NCBI GenBank assembly: GCA_037445025.1
Contig: JBBILI010000022.1
Location: forward strand, 1-64,000
DNA: 64,000 nucleotides
DNA from: CAIQQQ01 sp037445025
GTDB taxonomy: Bacteria; Pseudomonadota; Alphaproteobacteria; Acetobacterales; Acetobacteraceae
Direction of reading: 5' to 3'
The notes beneath the pieces are model-generated. The model was given only the letters and a program-made list of their open reading frames with translations, did no database searches and was not told the DNA's origin. Below, in pieces: positions 26,679 through 35,487 of this stretch (position 1 is the stretch's first letter; every line of letters starts with the position of its first letter). Made by a program: the position numbers and the translations under genes.

Positions 26679-27717
26679 AGGTGGGCTCCGCCGGCACCAG
26701 CAGCAGGGCCAGGCTCGGCCCTGCCAGCCAGACCAGAACCAGAGCCGGCAGAACCGCCAGGCGCAGCCAGCGGTGCAGCGTCGCGGCCACCACCAGCGCC
26801 AGAGCGCCTGCCATCATCAGCAGCGCGCGCGACACCTCGGCGCGCAGATCGTCGTCCTGCAGCACATCGAGGCTTGGGCGCAGCGGGAACGGCCAGTCCG
26901 GCTGCACATGCGCACCCGGGGGCAGCGAGGACAGCAGCGCCGCCGCCCCCAGCAGCACCAGCGCCATGACAGCCTCAAAGCCGAGCGATCGGTTCAGCGC
27001 CGTGGCATCGACATCGAGCCGCGGCGTCAGCACGAAGCGGTTCTGCGCCGCGAGCGCCACCAGCAGCAGAAACAGCGTGAGCTTGACCAACAGCATCTGG
27101 CCGTACTGCGTCCCCACCAGTCCCGGCAGCCCGCCCGTGAGCGCGGCGGACTGCACGATCGCCGTGACTCCGATCACCGCCACGCAGACCGTGCCGAGAT
27201 GCGCGAACCGCTCGGCCACCCGGCGCGGCGCGCGTCCCTTGAGGGCCAGCCGCAACGGCAGCAGGCCTCCCAGCCAGGCCCCCGCCGCCAGCAGATGCAG
27301 CACCATCGAGCCCTGCAGCGTCGGATCGTCGCTGGCCTCGGCATGGCCGACGGCTCCATGAAGCCCGAGCGCCACCGCGGCCGGCAGGATCGCCCAGCCC
27401 GGCGACCACCGCGCGACACAAAGGCTGACCAGCCAGAACGCGGCCCGCAGCAGCGCCACATGGCCCACCCAGGCCACCTGCACCACCAGAGCCAACGAGG
27501 CGAGCGGCGTCGACGGATCGTCGATCTGCATCGCCTGCAGCACCAGCCACACCAGCCCGATCCCGGCCAGGGCCACAAACCCCGGGACAAGCACCCGCCA
27601 CAGCGCGAAAGCCCCTGTCAGCCGATGGCACAGAAGGGCACCGAACACCTGCAGTTCGGCTGCCAGCAGAAGCCAGCGCGCCACCACCAGAGACGTCTCC
27701 AACCCGCTCACGTGCAT
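26677..27717 (-). CDS. copD: CopD-family copper-resistance membrane protein
   Basis: A 346-residue protein with about eight transmembrane helices. The CopD domain is recognisable at GSMVLHLLAAGAWLGGLLPL (~135) and GTQYGQMLLVKLTLFLLLVA (~200), and ends NRFVLTPRL. The family imports or handles copper across the inner membrane, often with CopC. Here the C-terminal helix (VLPALVLVWLAGPSLALLLV) is followed by EPT and a TAA stop. A cytochrome c domain continues in another frame immediately after, so this is probably the front part of a frameshifted fusion. No copC is visible nearby. Confidence 0.8.
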   Translation of the reverse strand: MHVSGLETSLVVARWLLLAAELQVFGALLCHRLTGAFALWRVLVPGFVALAGIGLVWLVLQAMQIDDPSTPLASLALVVQVAWVGHVALLRAAFWLVSLCVARWSPGWAILPAAVALGLHGAVGHAEASDDPTLQGSMVLHLLAAGAWLGGLLPLRLALKGRAPRRVAERFAHLGTVCVAVIGVTAIVQSAALTGGLPGLVGTQYGQMLLVKLTLFLLLVALAAQNRFVLTPRLDVDATALNRSLGFEAVMALVLLGAAALLSSLPPGAHVQPDWPFPLRPSLDVLQDDDLRAEVSRALLMMAGALALVVAATLHRWLRLAVLPALVLVWLAGPSLALLLVPAEPT

Positions 27718-27837
27718 CGTTCCCTGATCGGCGCATGAGCCTGGTGGCCCCTCGGCCGGAAACTATCCTCAGGCCGGGAAGCTGACCAGCGCAGCGCCAC
27801 TCTGGACTTGCCGCAACGCAACACGGACAGTTCAGCC

Positions 27838-29211
27838 ATGTCCAGCACCACGATCCCGACCGACGGACTTCCTCCCAACCGCCGCATCTGGGCGATCGCA
27901 ACCCTGGTGATCGCGGTCGGCATGGCCTCGCTCGACCAGTCCATCGCCAATACCGCCCTGCCCAGCATCGCGGCCGACCTGCACGCCACCGCGTCGGACA
28001 GCATCTGGGTGGTGAACGCCTACCAGCTGGCCCTGGTGGTCTCGCTGCTGCCGCTGGCCTCGCTCGGTGAGATCTACGGCTATCGGCGGGTCTATATCGG
28101 CGGGCTCGCGCTGTTCACCCTCGCTTCCCTGCTGTGCGCGCTGAGCTGGTCGATCCCGACGCTGACGCTGGCGCGCGTGGCGCAGGGCTTCGGCGCCAGC
28201 GGTCTGGTCAGCGTCAACACCGCCATCGTGCGCTTCATCTATCCCGCCCGCCTGCTCGGCCGCGGTGTGGGCATGAACGCGATGGTGGTGGGGGTGGGCA
28301 CCGCCGTCGGCCCCACCATCGCCTCGGGGCTGCTCTACGTGTCCACCTGGCAGTCGCTGTTTGCCATCAACGTGCCGCTCGGCGCGCTGGCGCTGCTGAT
28401 GGCATTGCGGGCGCTGCCGGCCACGCCGCGCACGCCCCGCAGCTTCGACCTGCCCAGTGCGGCGCTGAACGCCGGCACCTTCGGGCTGCTGATCTTCGGC
28501 CTCGGCGAAGGCGCCCATGACGCGCCGGCCAGCGTCACCGCCGCGGTGCTGGCGGGCTGCCTGGTCTGCGGCTTCTTTCTGGTCGGCCGCCAGCTGCACG
28601 CCAAGGCGCCGCTGCTGCCGCTGGATCTCTACCGCCGGCCGGTCTTCGCGCTGTCCTCCGTCACCTCGGTGTGCTCGTTCGTGGCCCAAGGCCTCGCCTT
28701 CGTGGCGCTGCCGTTCGATTTTCAGACCATGCTGGGCCGCAGCGCCGTCGAGACCGGGCTGCTGTTCACGCCCTGGCCGTTGATGACCGCGCTGATGGCG
28801 CCGATCGCGGGACCGATGTCAGACCGCTATCCCGTCGCCATCATGGCCGGCCTCGGCATGGCGGCGCTAACCACGGGTCTGGTGCTGATGGCGACCCTGC
28901 CGCCCGATCCCTCCACCTTCGACATCGTCTGGCGGATGATGCTGTGCGGGCTGGGCTTTGGCGGGTTTCAGTCGCCCAACCTCAAGGCGATCCTGTCCAG
29001 CGCGCCGCGCGAGCGCAGCGGCGGTGCCAGCGGCATCGTGGCGATGTCGCGCCTGGTGGGCCAGTCCACCGGCGCTGCGCTGGTGGCGCTGTGCCTGGGC
29101 ATCTCACCGCACAGCGGCGCCGTGATCGCCCTGGCGCTGGCCGCGGGATTTGCCGCGACGGCCGGGCTGGTCAGCCTGTCACGCCTCCTGCTGGCGCGCG
29201 GCCGCGGCTGA
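27838..29211 (+). CDS. MFS transporter, DHA2-like drug exporter
   Basis: A 457-residue membrane protein with 12-14 predicted helices. The family signatures are ASLDQSIANTALPSIAADL (motif D1-like, helix 1), LASLGEIYGYRRVYIGGL (motif A, ~75) and ARVAQGFGASGLVSVN (motif B, ~112). MNAMVVGVGTAVGPTIASGL (motif C, ~145) marks antiporters. It should export toxic compounds using the proton gradient. The ATG at 27838 is preferred over 27808 because family members start shortly before the first helix. The 3' end overlaps the convergent histidine kinase gene by 33 bases. Confidence 0.9.
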   Translation: MSSTTIPTDGLPPNRRIWAIATLVIAVGMASLDQSIANTALPSIAADLHATASDSIWVVNAYQLALVVSLLPLASLGEIYGYRRVYIGGLALFTLASLLCALSWSIPTLTLARVAQGFGASGLVSVNTAIVRFIYPARLLGRGVGMNAMVVGVGTAVGPTIASGLLYVSTWQSLFAINVPLGALALLMALRALPATPRTPRSFDLPSAALNAGTFGLLIFGLGEGAHDAPASVTAAVLAGCLVCGFFLVGRQLHAKAPLLPLDLYRRPVFALSSVTSVCSFVAQGLAFVALPFDFQTMLGRSAVETGLLFTPWPLMTALMAPIAGPMSDRYPVAIMAGLGMAALTTGLVLMATLPPDPSTFDIVWRMMLCGLGFGGFQSPNLKAILSSAPRERSGGASGIVAMSRLVGQSTGAALVALCLGISPHSGAVIALALAAGFAATAGLVSLSRLLLARGRG

Positions 29212-31176
29212 GCGCCCGGCCAGCGCCTGGTCCACGGCCGCCGCCAGATCACGCGAGCGGATCGGCTTGCGCAGCAGCGGACAGTCGGCCGGCGCCTCGG
29301 CCAGGCCGTCGGGATCGACGAAGCCGGAGAACAGCAGGATCGGCAGGTCCGGCTGCAGCATCCTGGCCCGCCGCGCCAGCTGCGGGCCGGTCATCACCGG
29401 CATCGACACGTCGGTCAGCAGCAGGTCGATGCCGGGGGAGCGCTCCAGGATCTCCAGCGCCTCGTCGCCGTCGCCCGCGGTGGTGGTGGTGTAGCCCAGC
29501 CGCTGCAGCAGCAGCGCCGTGGTCTCGCGCACGTCGCGATTGTCATCGACGACGAGGATGAACACGCCGGCCCGCCGCGCCGGTTCAACCTTGTGCGCCA
29601 CCGCGCGCCGGGGCGCCGGATCCCGGCCCGGCAGCAGCACCTCCACCCGCGTGCCCTGCCCCGGCGCCGAGATGATCCGCGCCATGCCGCCGGATTGCCG
29701 GGCCAGCCCGTAGGTCTGGCTGAGGCCGAGGCCCGAGCCGGTGGACTTGGTGGTGAAGAACGGATCGAACGCCCGCGCCAGCACCTCGGGCGTCATGCCG
29801 GTGCCGGTGTCGGCGACGAACACCGTCACATACGGCCCCGACGGCGGCATGTCCGGCCCGGTCTGGGCGGGCAGATCCTCGTTGCGCGTGCCGATGGTCA
29901 GCGTGCCGCCCTCGGGCATCGCATCGCGTGCGTTGATGGCGAGGTTCAGCACCACCAGCTCGATCTGCGTGGGGTCGACCATGGCATGGCGGGCCGTCGC
30001 GAACGGGCTGAGGTCCAGCGTGATCCTGGCGCCCAGCGCGCTGCGCAGCAGCGGCGACATGCCATCGATCAGCACGTTGAGGTCCACCGCAACCGGCTGC
30101 AGCGGCTGCTGGCGGGCGAAGGCCAGCAGCTGGCTGGTCAGGCTGGCGCCTCGCTCCGCGGCGCTGCGCGCAACCGACAGCCGGCGCAGCCGTGTCGCGT
30201 CGGTCTCGCGGGCGGCGAGCAGCTCCAGATTGCCCATCACCACCGACAGCAGATTGCCGAAATCATGCGCGATGCCGCCGGTGATCTGGCCGATCGCCTC
30301 CATGCGCTGCACCTGGCGCAGCGCCGCCTCCGCCCGCTCGCGCTCGCCGATCTGCTCGACCAGCGTGCGGTTGATCGCCTCGACCCGCTGGCGCGCCTGG
30401 TCGGCCTCCTGCTGCAGGCGGCGCAGCTCGCTGACATCGGCATGCGTGCTGACAAGACTGCCGTCGCGCGTGGGCTGCTCGCTCACCCGCACCCAGCGAT
30501 CGCCGGGCAGCGGTATCTCGAACGGGCTGCCTTCGAAACGCTGGTTGTCGGCCAGGGCGAGCAGGGCGGATTGCAGCATCGGGTGGTCGCCCCAGAGCCG
30601 GGCGAGCAGAAGCTGGAACGTCTGGCCGCGGATCTCGGTGTCGGGATCGAGCCGGTACAACGCCACGAAGCGGCGGTTGACGGCGCGGATCATGCCGTCA
30701 CGCGTGCGCAGCATCACCCCGTCGGCCACATCCTCGATGGCGGAGAACACGCCGGTCTCCGGCACCACCCGCGACAGTGTGTCGCGCATCGTGTCGATCG
30801 CGTCGGGCGGCGCGATCGGCGTCCAGATCCGCACACGCCCCACGCCGGGCATCGGCAGCGAGGCCACGCGCAGCCAGCGTCCATGATGCTGGAACACGAA
30901 GGGCAGGCGCTGCAGCGCATGGCGCGCGATGCCGTCGGTGACATGGTGCTCGATATGCGCCTGTTCCTCGGTGCTCAGCCGCACGCGGTAGAAGCGGCGG
31001 AGATTGTCGCTGTATAGCTCGCCGGCATGGACATGGCCGGCATGCTCGGGAAACAGGTCGAGAAAGCTGCGGTTCCAGAGGATCGTGGCGGGTGTGTCAT
31101 CGAAAAGGCACAGGGCGATACCGAGGCTGTCGAGGGTCTCGGCGAGGATCTGGATTGTCTCGATGTCTGGTGTCAA
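29179..31176 (-). CDS. Hybrid sensor histidine kinase with PAS domains and receiver
   Basis: A 665-residue soluble kinase. There are two PAS-like domains at ~5-270 (LDSLGIALCLFDDTPATILW, then IEDVADGVMLRTRDGMIRAV) and a short coiled coil (~275-295). The phospho-acceptor is GGIAHDFGNLLSVVMGNLE (His ~303). The ATPase domain has NLAINARDAMPEGG (~409) and VADTGTGM. A C-terminal receiver follows, with VVDDNRDVRET (~538) and phospho-Asp in LLLTDVSMPVM (~587). No transmembrane segments are seen, so it senses a cytosolic signal. The start is probably TTG 31176, with GGAG 8 bases upstream. Longer frames run into the tRNA gene. No cognate regulator is adjacent. Confidence 0.9.
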   Translation of the reverse strand: MTPDIETIQILAETLDSLGIALCLFDDTPATILWNRSFLDLFPEHAGHVHAGELYSDNLRRFYRVRLSTEEQAHIEHHVTDGIARHALQRLPFVFQHHGRWLRVASLPMPGVGRVRIWTPIAPPDAIDTMRDTLSRVVPETGVFSAIEDVADGVMLRTRDGMIRAVNRRFVALYRLDPDTEIRGQTFQLLLARLWGDHPMLQSALLALADNQRFEGSPFEIPLPGDRWVRVSEQPTRDGSLVSTHADVSELRRLQQEADQARQRVEAINRTLVEQIGERERAEAALRQVQRMEAIGQITGGIAHDFGNLLSVVMGNLELLAARETDATRLRRLSVARSAAERGASLTSQLLAFARQQPLQPVAVDLNVLIDGMSPLLRSALGARITLDLSPFATARHAMVDPTQIELVVLNLAINARDAMPEGGTLTIGTRNEDLPAQTGPDMPPSGPYVTVFVADTGTGMTPEVLARAFDPFFTTKSTGSGLGLSQTYGLARQSGGMARIISAPGQGTRVEVLLPGRDPAPRRAVAHKVEPARRAGVFILVVDDNRDVRETTALLLQRLGYTTTTAGDGDEALEILERSPGIDLLLTDVSMPVMTGPQLARRARMLQPDLPILLFSGFVDPDGLAEAPADCPLLRKPIRSRDLAAAVDQALAGRSAAAARQQEA

Positions 31177-31232
31177 TCCGACGCTCCAATGAGGTCCCAG
31201 ACGTCGGGGTACACCATCGCCCGGAGGGCGGG

Positions 31233-31308
31233 TGGTGGAGCTGAGCGGGATCGAACCGCTGACCTCCTGAATGCCATTCAGGCGCTCTCCCAACTGAGCT
31301 ACAGCCCC
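31233..31308 (-). tRNA. tRNA-Ala(GGC)
   Basis: The reverse complement starts GGGGCTGTAGCTCAGTTGGG and ends with TTCGATCCCGCTCAGCTCC plus encoded CCA. The anticodon stem CCTGA/TCAGG encloses loop ATGGCAT, giving anticodon GGC. All four arms fold. It is 76 bases long and nearly identical, outside the anticodon arm, to the tRNA at 36968-37043. Confidence 0.96.
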
Positions 31309-31417
31309 ATATCCACGCCAGGTCGCCTTGGGATCACAACCCGGTTCCCTCTGCGGGGAGGCGGCCGTATAGCCCCCCTTGTCCCCGGGATCAAGGGGCC
31401 GTCATGAAAGAGACGCG

Positions 31418-31618
31418 ATGTGGCATCCGCGCAGCGAACCCGAGGCCTGCAGCGACACGACCGCGCTGGTGGAATGGCTGCGCGCCACCGGCCGCTGGCC
31501 GGAGGCGACGCCAGACGGATTGCAGGCGTGGCTGGCCCGGCACCCCCCCGGCATGGACGCGGAGCTGGACGGGTTTCGAACGTTGGGCGAAGGAGACGGG
31601 GTGCACCCCCAATCGTAG
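31418..31618 (+). pseudogene. Short ORF, possible remnant of an acyl-CoA synthetase N-terminus
   Basis: A 66-residue frame beginning MWHPRSEPEACSDTTALVEW, then LRATGRWPEATPDGLQAWLA. The MWxP...WLRA.G...W pattern recalls the first residues of acetoacetyl-CoA synthetase-like enzymes, and the adjacent genes (scoA/scoB) use the same substrate. If so, the rest of the gene is lost. The frame ends at a TAG contributed by a 22 bp palindromic repeat. It may equally be a chance small ORF or a lineage-specific small protein. Confidence 0.3.
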
Positions 31619-31635
31619 GGCGGATGCAATCCGCC
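31614..31635 (+). repeat. 22 bp palindromic repeat, copy 1
   Basis: CGTAGGGCGGATGCAATCCGCC contains the palindrome GGCGGATGCAATCCGCC. An identical copy is at 63147-63168. In both, the TAG inside the repeat is the stop codon of the frame to the left. It resembles the short dispersed GGATGCAATCC repeats seen in many proteobacteria. Confidence 0.75.
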
Positions 31636-31641
31636 ACCACG

Positions 31642-32286
31642 TCACACCGCGAGCTGCGGATGCACCTTGAAGTCCGCCGCCGTCTTGGCGCGGATCTCGT
31701 CGACGGTGACATCCGGCGCGATGTCGATCAGCGTGATGCCATCCTCGCCGATGTCGAACACGCCGAGCTCGCTGATCACCGTGTCCACCACGCCGGCGCC
31801 GGTCAGCGGCAGGGTGCAGGCCGGCAGCAGCTTGGGCTTGCCGCCGGCGGTGTGTTCCATCAGCACCACCACGCGCTTCACGCCGGCCACCAGGTCCATG
31901 GCGCCGCCCATGCCCTTCACCATCTTGCCCGGGATCATCCAGTTCGCGAGATCGCCGTTCTGCGCCACCTGCAGCGCGCCCAGGATCGACAGGTCGATAT
32001 GCCCGCCGCGCACCATGGCGAAGCTTGAGGCACTGTCGAAGAACGATGTGGTCGGCAGCTCGCTCACCGTCTGCTTGCCGGCATTGATGAGGTCGGCGTC
32101 CTCCTCGCCCTCGATCGGGAACGGGCCGATGCCGAGCATGCCGTTCTCGCTCTGCAGCTGCACCGAGATGCCGGCGGGGATGTGGTTGGCCACCAGCGTG
32201 GGGATGCCGATGCCAAGGTTCACATAGAAGCCGTCCTCGAGTTCGCGGGCGGCGCGGGCGGCCATTTCGTCACGGGTCCAGGGCAT
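31642..32286 (-). CDS. scoB: 3-oxoacid CoA-transferase subunit B
   Basis: A 214-residue subunit. It opens RDEMAARAARELEDGFYVNL, then GIGIPTLVANHIP. The catalytic glutamate lies in QSENGMLGIGPFP (~46-58), with FDSASSFAMVRGGHIDLSIL (~85) and MGGAMDLVAGVKRVVV (~125). It transfers CoA between succinyl-CoA and acetoacetate (or acetyl-CoA) together with ScoA. It lies 11 bases downstream of scoA, as in most bacteria. In an acetic-acid type organism an AarC-like role with acetate is also conceivable, but AarC belongs to a different, single-chain family. Confidence 0.95.
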   Translation of the reverse strand: MPWTRDEMAARAARELEDGFYVNLGIGIPTLVANHIPAGISVQLQSENGMLGIGPFPIEGEEDADLINAGKQTVSELPTTSFFDSASSFAMVRGGHIDLSILGALQVAQNGDLANWMIPGKMVKGMGGAMDLVAGVKRVVVLMEHTAGGKPKLLPACTLPLTGAGVVDTVISELGVFDIGEDGITLIDIAPDVTVDEIRAKTAADFKVHPQLAV

Positions 32287-32297
32287 GGTGTGGCTCC

Positions 32298-33005
32298 TTA
32301 AGCTGCGGGACGAGTCGTGCGCTGCTCGATACGTTTCTCGACGTTCGGCACATGCACGATGCGGTTGACGAAGATGCCGGGGGTGATGATGTGGTCGGGG
32401 TCGATCTCGCCCGGCTGCACCAACTGCTCCACCTGCACCACCACCATCGTCGCCGCGGTGGCCATCATCGGGTTGAAGTTCCGTGCGGTCTTCCGATAGA
32501 CGAGATTGCCTTCGGTATCCGCCTTCCAGGCATGGATCACCGCAAGATCGGCCCACAGGCCGCGTTCCATGATGTAGCGCTCGCCGTCGAAGCTGCGCTC
32601 TTCCTTGCCTTCGGCGATCTGCGTGCCGACGCCGGTCTTGGTGAAGAAGGCGGGAATGCCGGCGCCGCCGGCGCGGATGCGCTCGGCCAGCGTGCCCTGC
32701 GGGTTGAACTCGATCTCGAGCTCGCCGGCGAGGAACTGCTTGGCGAAGGTGGCGTTCTCGCCCACGTAGGAGCTGATCATCTTCTTGATCTGCCGCGTCA
32801 CCAGCAGCAGCCCCAGCCCCGCGTCGTCGATGCCGGCGTTGTTGGAGATGCAGGTAAGGCCCGTGACACCGGAGTCGCGGATGGCCTCGATCAGCACCGA
32901 GGGAATGCCGCACAGCCCGAAACCGCCGGACATGATCGTCATGCCGTCCTTCAGGACACCGTCGAGCGCGGTGTGGGCATCGGGGTAGACTTTTTTGATA
33001 GCCAT
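32298..33005 (-). CDS. scoA: 3-oxoacid CoA-transferase subunit A
   Basis: A 235-residue subunit of the two-chain CoA-transferase, family I. It shows the glycine-rich GMTIMSGGFGLCGIPSVLIE (~21-40), SNNAGIDDAGLGLLL (~54) and the RAGGAGIPAFFTKTGVGTQI segment (~112). The start MAIKKVYPD at 33005 has GGGAG 7 bases upstream. The in-frame extension upstream runs into an AT-rich hairpin repeat and is rejected. Together with ScoB it enables acetoacetate/3-hydroxybutyrate use, which fits the PHB-type reductase elsewhere in the window. Confidence 0.95.
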   Translation of the reverse strand: MAIKKVYPDAHTALDGVLKDGMTIMSGGFGLCGIPSVLIEAIRDSGVTGLTCISNNAGIDDAGLGLLLVTRQIKKMISSYVGENATFAKQFLAGELEIEFNPQGTLAERIRAGGAGIPAFFTKTGVGTQIAEGKEERSFDGERYIMERGLWADLAVIHAWKADTEGNLVYRKTARNFNPMMATAATMVVVQVEQLVQPGEIDPDHIITPGIFVNRIVHVPNVEKRIEQRTTRPAA

Positions 33006-33060
33006 CGGAACGCTCCCTTGCAGCAATGGGAAACTGCCAGCGTCGGCCGGGGAAGGCAAG

Positions 33061-33185
33061 CAAGCGGTTCTTTTTTGAAAAAAAGAACCAAAAAACTTTC
33101 TTCGGGCTGTCGCGGCTCTTTCCGGACAGTCCCGGCCCAAAGGATAAAAGTCTTTTGCTTCTTTTCTTCAGAAAAGAAGCGCTTG
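33061..33185. repeat. AT-rich paired-hairpin element, locus 3 (inward type)
   Basis: GGTTCTTTTTTGAAAAAAAGAACC (33066-33089) and GCTTCTTTTCTTCAGAAAAGAAGC (33157-33180) enclose a centre in which TTCGGGCTGTC...GACAGTCCCGGCCCAA partly pairs. The order of the two hairpins is flipped relative to locus 1. It lies in the ~180-base gap between heparinase and scoA, both on the minus strand, so it should terminate the heparinase transcript. Confidence 0.8.
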
Positions 33186-33187
33186 CT

Positions 33188-34783
33188 TTACCCCACTTTT
33201 GTAATCGCCCACTTCACCTGCTGCGCCCCATCCTGATACCCCGTCAGCACCACCTGCTCGCTCCTGCGCGGCGTGGGTCCACCAAGATAGATACTCTCCT
33301 CGATCGAGATCTTCGCGCCATCGGCCCGCAGCCGCCATCCCGAACCCGCGGGCAGGCGCAGCAGCACCGCCTCGCCGTCCTGCTGCAGGCTGGCATCGAC
33401 GCCGGGATGCAGATGGAAGCGCACGATGTAAGGCTGCGGCGTCGGCGCCTCCACCACGTCCTCGCCGCGGATGTCCTCGCCGCTTTCGGCCATGTAGAGA
33501 CGCCGGCGATGCACTGCGCCGAACGGCTTGCGCCAGCCGTCATGGCTCGCCTCCAGCCAATGCGCGCCGCCCGCCTCCTGGCGCTGCACCTCGACCTGCT
33601 CGGGCCGGCGGCCGAGCCCCTCGGCGGTCAGCTCGCTGGAGCTGGTGTCAGCGATGGTCAGTGTGGCGTGGGCGGCGGTGGCGCGCGAAGCATCGCGCCA
33701 TTCGCCGGACGCCGCCTGGGTGCCGCCGCAGTTGACGATCATGCGGTCCCGCCCGATCGACAGCTCGAAGGAGAGCGTGCCGGCATGGGCGAAGCGGTCA
33801 AGGCCAGGGCCGGGCGGCGCGCCGACATCGGCGATCAGCAGGCTGCGCCCGGCGGCGAGACGCTCGAAGCCGCCCTCCGGCAGCGACATCGGCACGCGGC
33901 CGGCGCGGCCCGCCTCGGTGAGCACGGCCTCGATCAGCGTGGGGCTTTCCTCGCGCGAGCCGTTGAACAGCGCGAGCCCGCCATCGCCGTGGCGCAGCGC
34001 GCGCAGCACCGGCGCCATGCGCTCGATGGCCGAGGTCAGCGCCTGCGGCTGCGGCGCGCGGCCGGCCTGCAGCAAAGCGCGGATCTCGGCGAGGTCCTGC
34101 AGCGCGGCCAGCAGCCGCGCCGGGCTGCGCTCGACATGGCTGCCGTCCGCCAGGATCTGCCGGCCGATCTCCTGGGGCAGCAGCTTCTGGGCGCGGGCGA
34201 GAAAGCCGGGCTGCTCGGGCAGCGCGACGGCGGCGGCGACGAGGCCCTTCAGCGCGGTGAGGCCCCGCCCGTCGATCTCCTCGGCCGGCAGGGCGGCGGC
34301 GAGGGTGCGGGCATCGGCCACCAGGCGGGTCATCAGCGCGCTGCGGAATCCGTCATCGGCGGAGGCGGCGAAGAAGTCGTAATGCGCGAGCCAGGCGGCG
34401 ATGCGGCTGCCCGCCACATCCGGGCGCTGGGTCAGCGGCTCCAGGCCCTGGGCCGCGATCCATTCGCCGACCAGGCCGCGCGCCTGCAGCCTGGCCGCGT
34501 CGGTGCCCAGCGCGCGCAGGTCGCGCAGCCAGGCGAAGCCGTGGCCGGCGGCGCGCAGGGCGGGCGGGCCGGTCATGGCGTCGAACCGGCCGGGCAGCAG
34601 CCGGCCGGTGACGCCGCCGAGCTCCAGCTCGCCCTTTAGCAGGTTGGCGCCGCGCAGCGCATCGCCCGGCCAGGGGTCGCGCACATGCGGCAGCGGCGCG
34701 TCCGGCACCCGGCTCAGACCGAGCTGCGGCATCCGGGCCAGCGTCCGGCGCAGCCAGCGGGCGGGGTCTGGCGTGAGGCTCAT
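33188..34783 (-). CDS. Heparinase II/III family protein
   Basis: A 531-residue protein. The N-terminal half is an alpha/alpha toroid-like region (DPWPGDALRGANLLKGELEL, FAWLRDLRALG, WIAAQGLEPLTQRPDVAGSR). The C-terminal half is the beta-sandwich heparinase_II_III domain (LLIADVGAPPGPGLDRFAHA, LSFELSIGRDRMIVNCGG, then YIVRFHLHPGV). Proteins of this type sit next to rpe and rsmB in many alphaproteobacteria. Whether they act on an envelope polysaccharide or are even active is unknown. There is no clear signal peptide. The start overlaps the rpe stop as ATGA. Confidence 0.85.
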   Translation of the reverse strand: MSLTPDPARWLRRTLARMPQLGLSRVPDAPLPHVRDPWPGDALRGANLLKGELELGGVTGRLLPGRFDAMTGPPALRAAGHGFAWLRDLRALGTDAARLQARGLVGEWIAAQGLEPLTQRPDVAGSRIAAWLAHYDFFAASADDGFRSALMTRLVADARTLAAALPAEEIDGRGLTALKGLVAAAVALPEQPGFLARAQKLLPQEIGRQILADGSHVERSPARLLAALQDLAEIRALLQAGRAPQPQALTSAIERMAPVLRALRHGDGGLALFNGSREESPTLIEAVLTEAGRAGRVPMSLPEGGFERLAAGRSLLIADVGAPPGPGLDRFAHAGTLSFELSIGRDRMIVNCGGTQAASGEWRDASRATAAHATLTIADTSSSELTAEGLGRRPEQVEVQRQEAGGAHWLEASHDGWRKPFGAVHRRRLYMAESGEDIRGEDVVEAPTPQPYIVRFHLHPGVDASLQQDGEAVLLRLPAGSGWRLRADGAKISIEESIYLGGPTPRRSEQVVLTGYQDGAQQVKWAITKVG

Positions 34784-35439
34784 GTGGGCGGACGCAGCGC
34801 TTTGATGGCGGCGGCGTAGTCCGCCTTGCCGTAGACGGCGGTGCCCGCCACCAGCGTGTCCGCACCGGCCGCCAGCAGGCGCGGGGCGGTGTGTTCGGTG
34901 ACGCCGCCGTCGATCTGCAGACGGATGTCGCGCCCCGTTGCGTCGATGGCGCGGCGGAGCTGGGCCACCTTGGGCAGCTGGCTCTCCAGGAAGGACTGGC
35001 CGCCGAAGCCGGGGTTGACGGTCATGACCATGATGATGTCGACGAGGTCGAGCACCCACAGCACCGATTCCAAGGGGGTGGCCGGGTTGAGCACCACGCC
35101 GGCCTTCTTGCCCAGCGCGCGGATGCGCTGCAGCGAGCGGTGCAGGTTGGGGCCGGATTCCGGATGGATGCTGATATGGTCGACCCCCGCCTCGGCAAAC
35201 GCGTCGAGATAGGGATCGCACGGGGCGATCATCAGGTGCACGTCGAACGGCAGAGTGGTGTGCGGGCGCAGCGCCTTCACCAGCACCGGGCCGAAGGTGA
35301 TGTTGGGCACGAAATGCCCGTCCATCACATCGAGATGCAGCCAGTCGGCGCCGGCGGCCGCAACGGCACGCACCTCTTCGCCGAGACGGGAGAAATCCGC
35401 CGCCAGCAGGCTGGGGGCGACAATGGTGTTTGCATTCAT
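34780..35439 (-). CDS. rpe: Ribulose-phosphate 3-epimerase
   Basis: A 219-residue TIM-barrel epimerase. It shows APSLLAADFSRLGEEVRAV (~8), the metal-binding HLDVMDGHFVPNITFGP (~35-51), PFDVHLMI (~64), VNPGFGGQSF (~140) and QIDGGV (~175), all expected. It interconverts ribulose-5-phosphate and xylulose-5-phosphate in the pentose phosphate pathway, the central sugar route in acetic acid bacteria. It lies downstream of rsmB with a 48-base gap and overlaps the heparinase-like gene. Confidence 0.96.
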   Translation of the reverse strand: MNANTIVAPSLLAADFSRLGEEVRAVAAAGADWLHLDVMDGHFVPNITFGPVLVKALRPHTTLPFDVHLMIAPCDPYLDAFAEAGVDHISIHPESGPNLHRSLQRIRALGKKAGVVLNPATPLESVLWVLDLVDIIMVMTVNPGFGGQSFLESQLPKVAQLRRAIDATGRDIRLQIDGGVTEHTAPRLLAAGADTLVAGTAVYGKADYAAAIKALRPPT

Positions 35440-35487
35440 CGACTTGTTCTAGACAGCTGCGCCCCGCGCCGGCAAGCGATGCGCGGG

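Noticed and set aside
31177..31293. N-terminal extension of the histidine kinase
   Set aside because: It would be encoded by the tRNA-Ala(GGC) gene. TTG 31176 has its own ribosome site.
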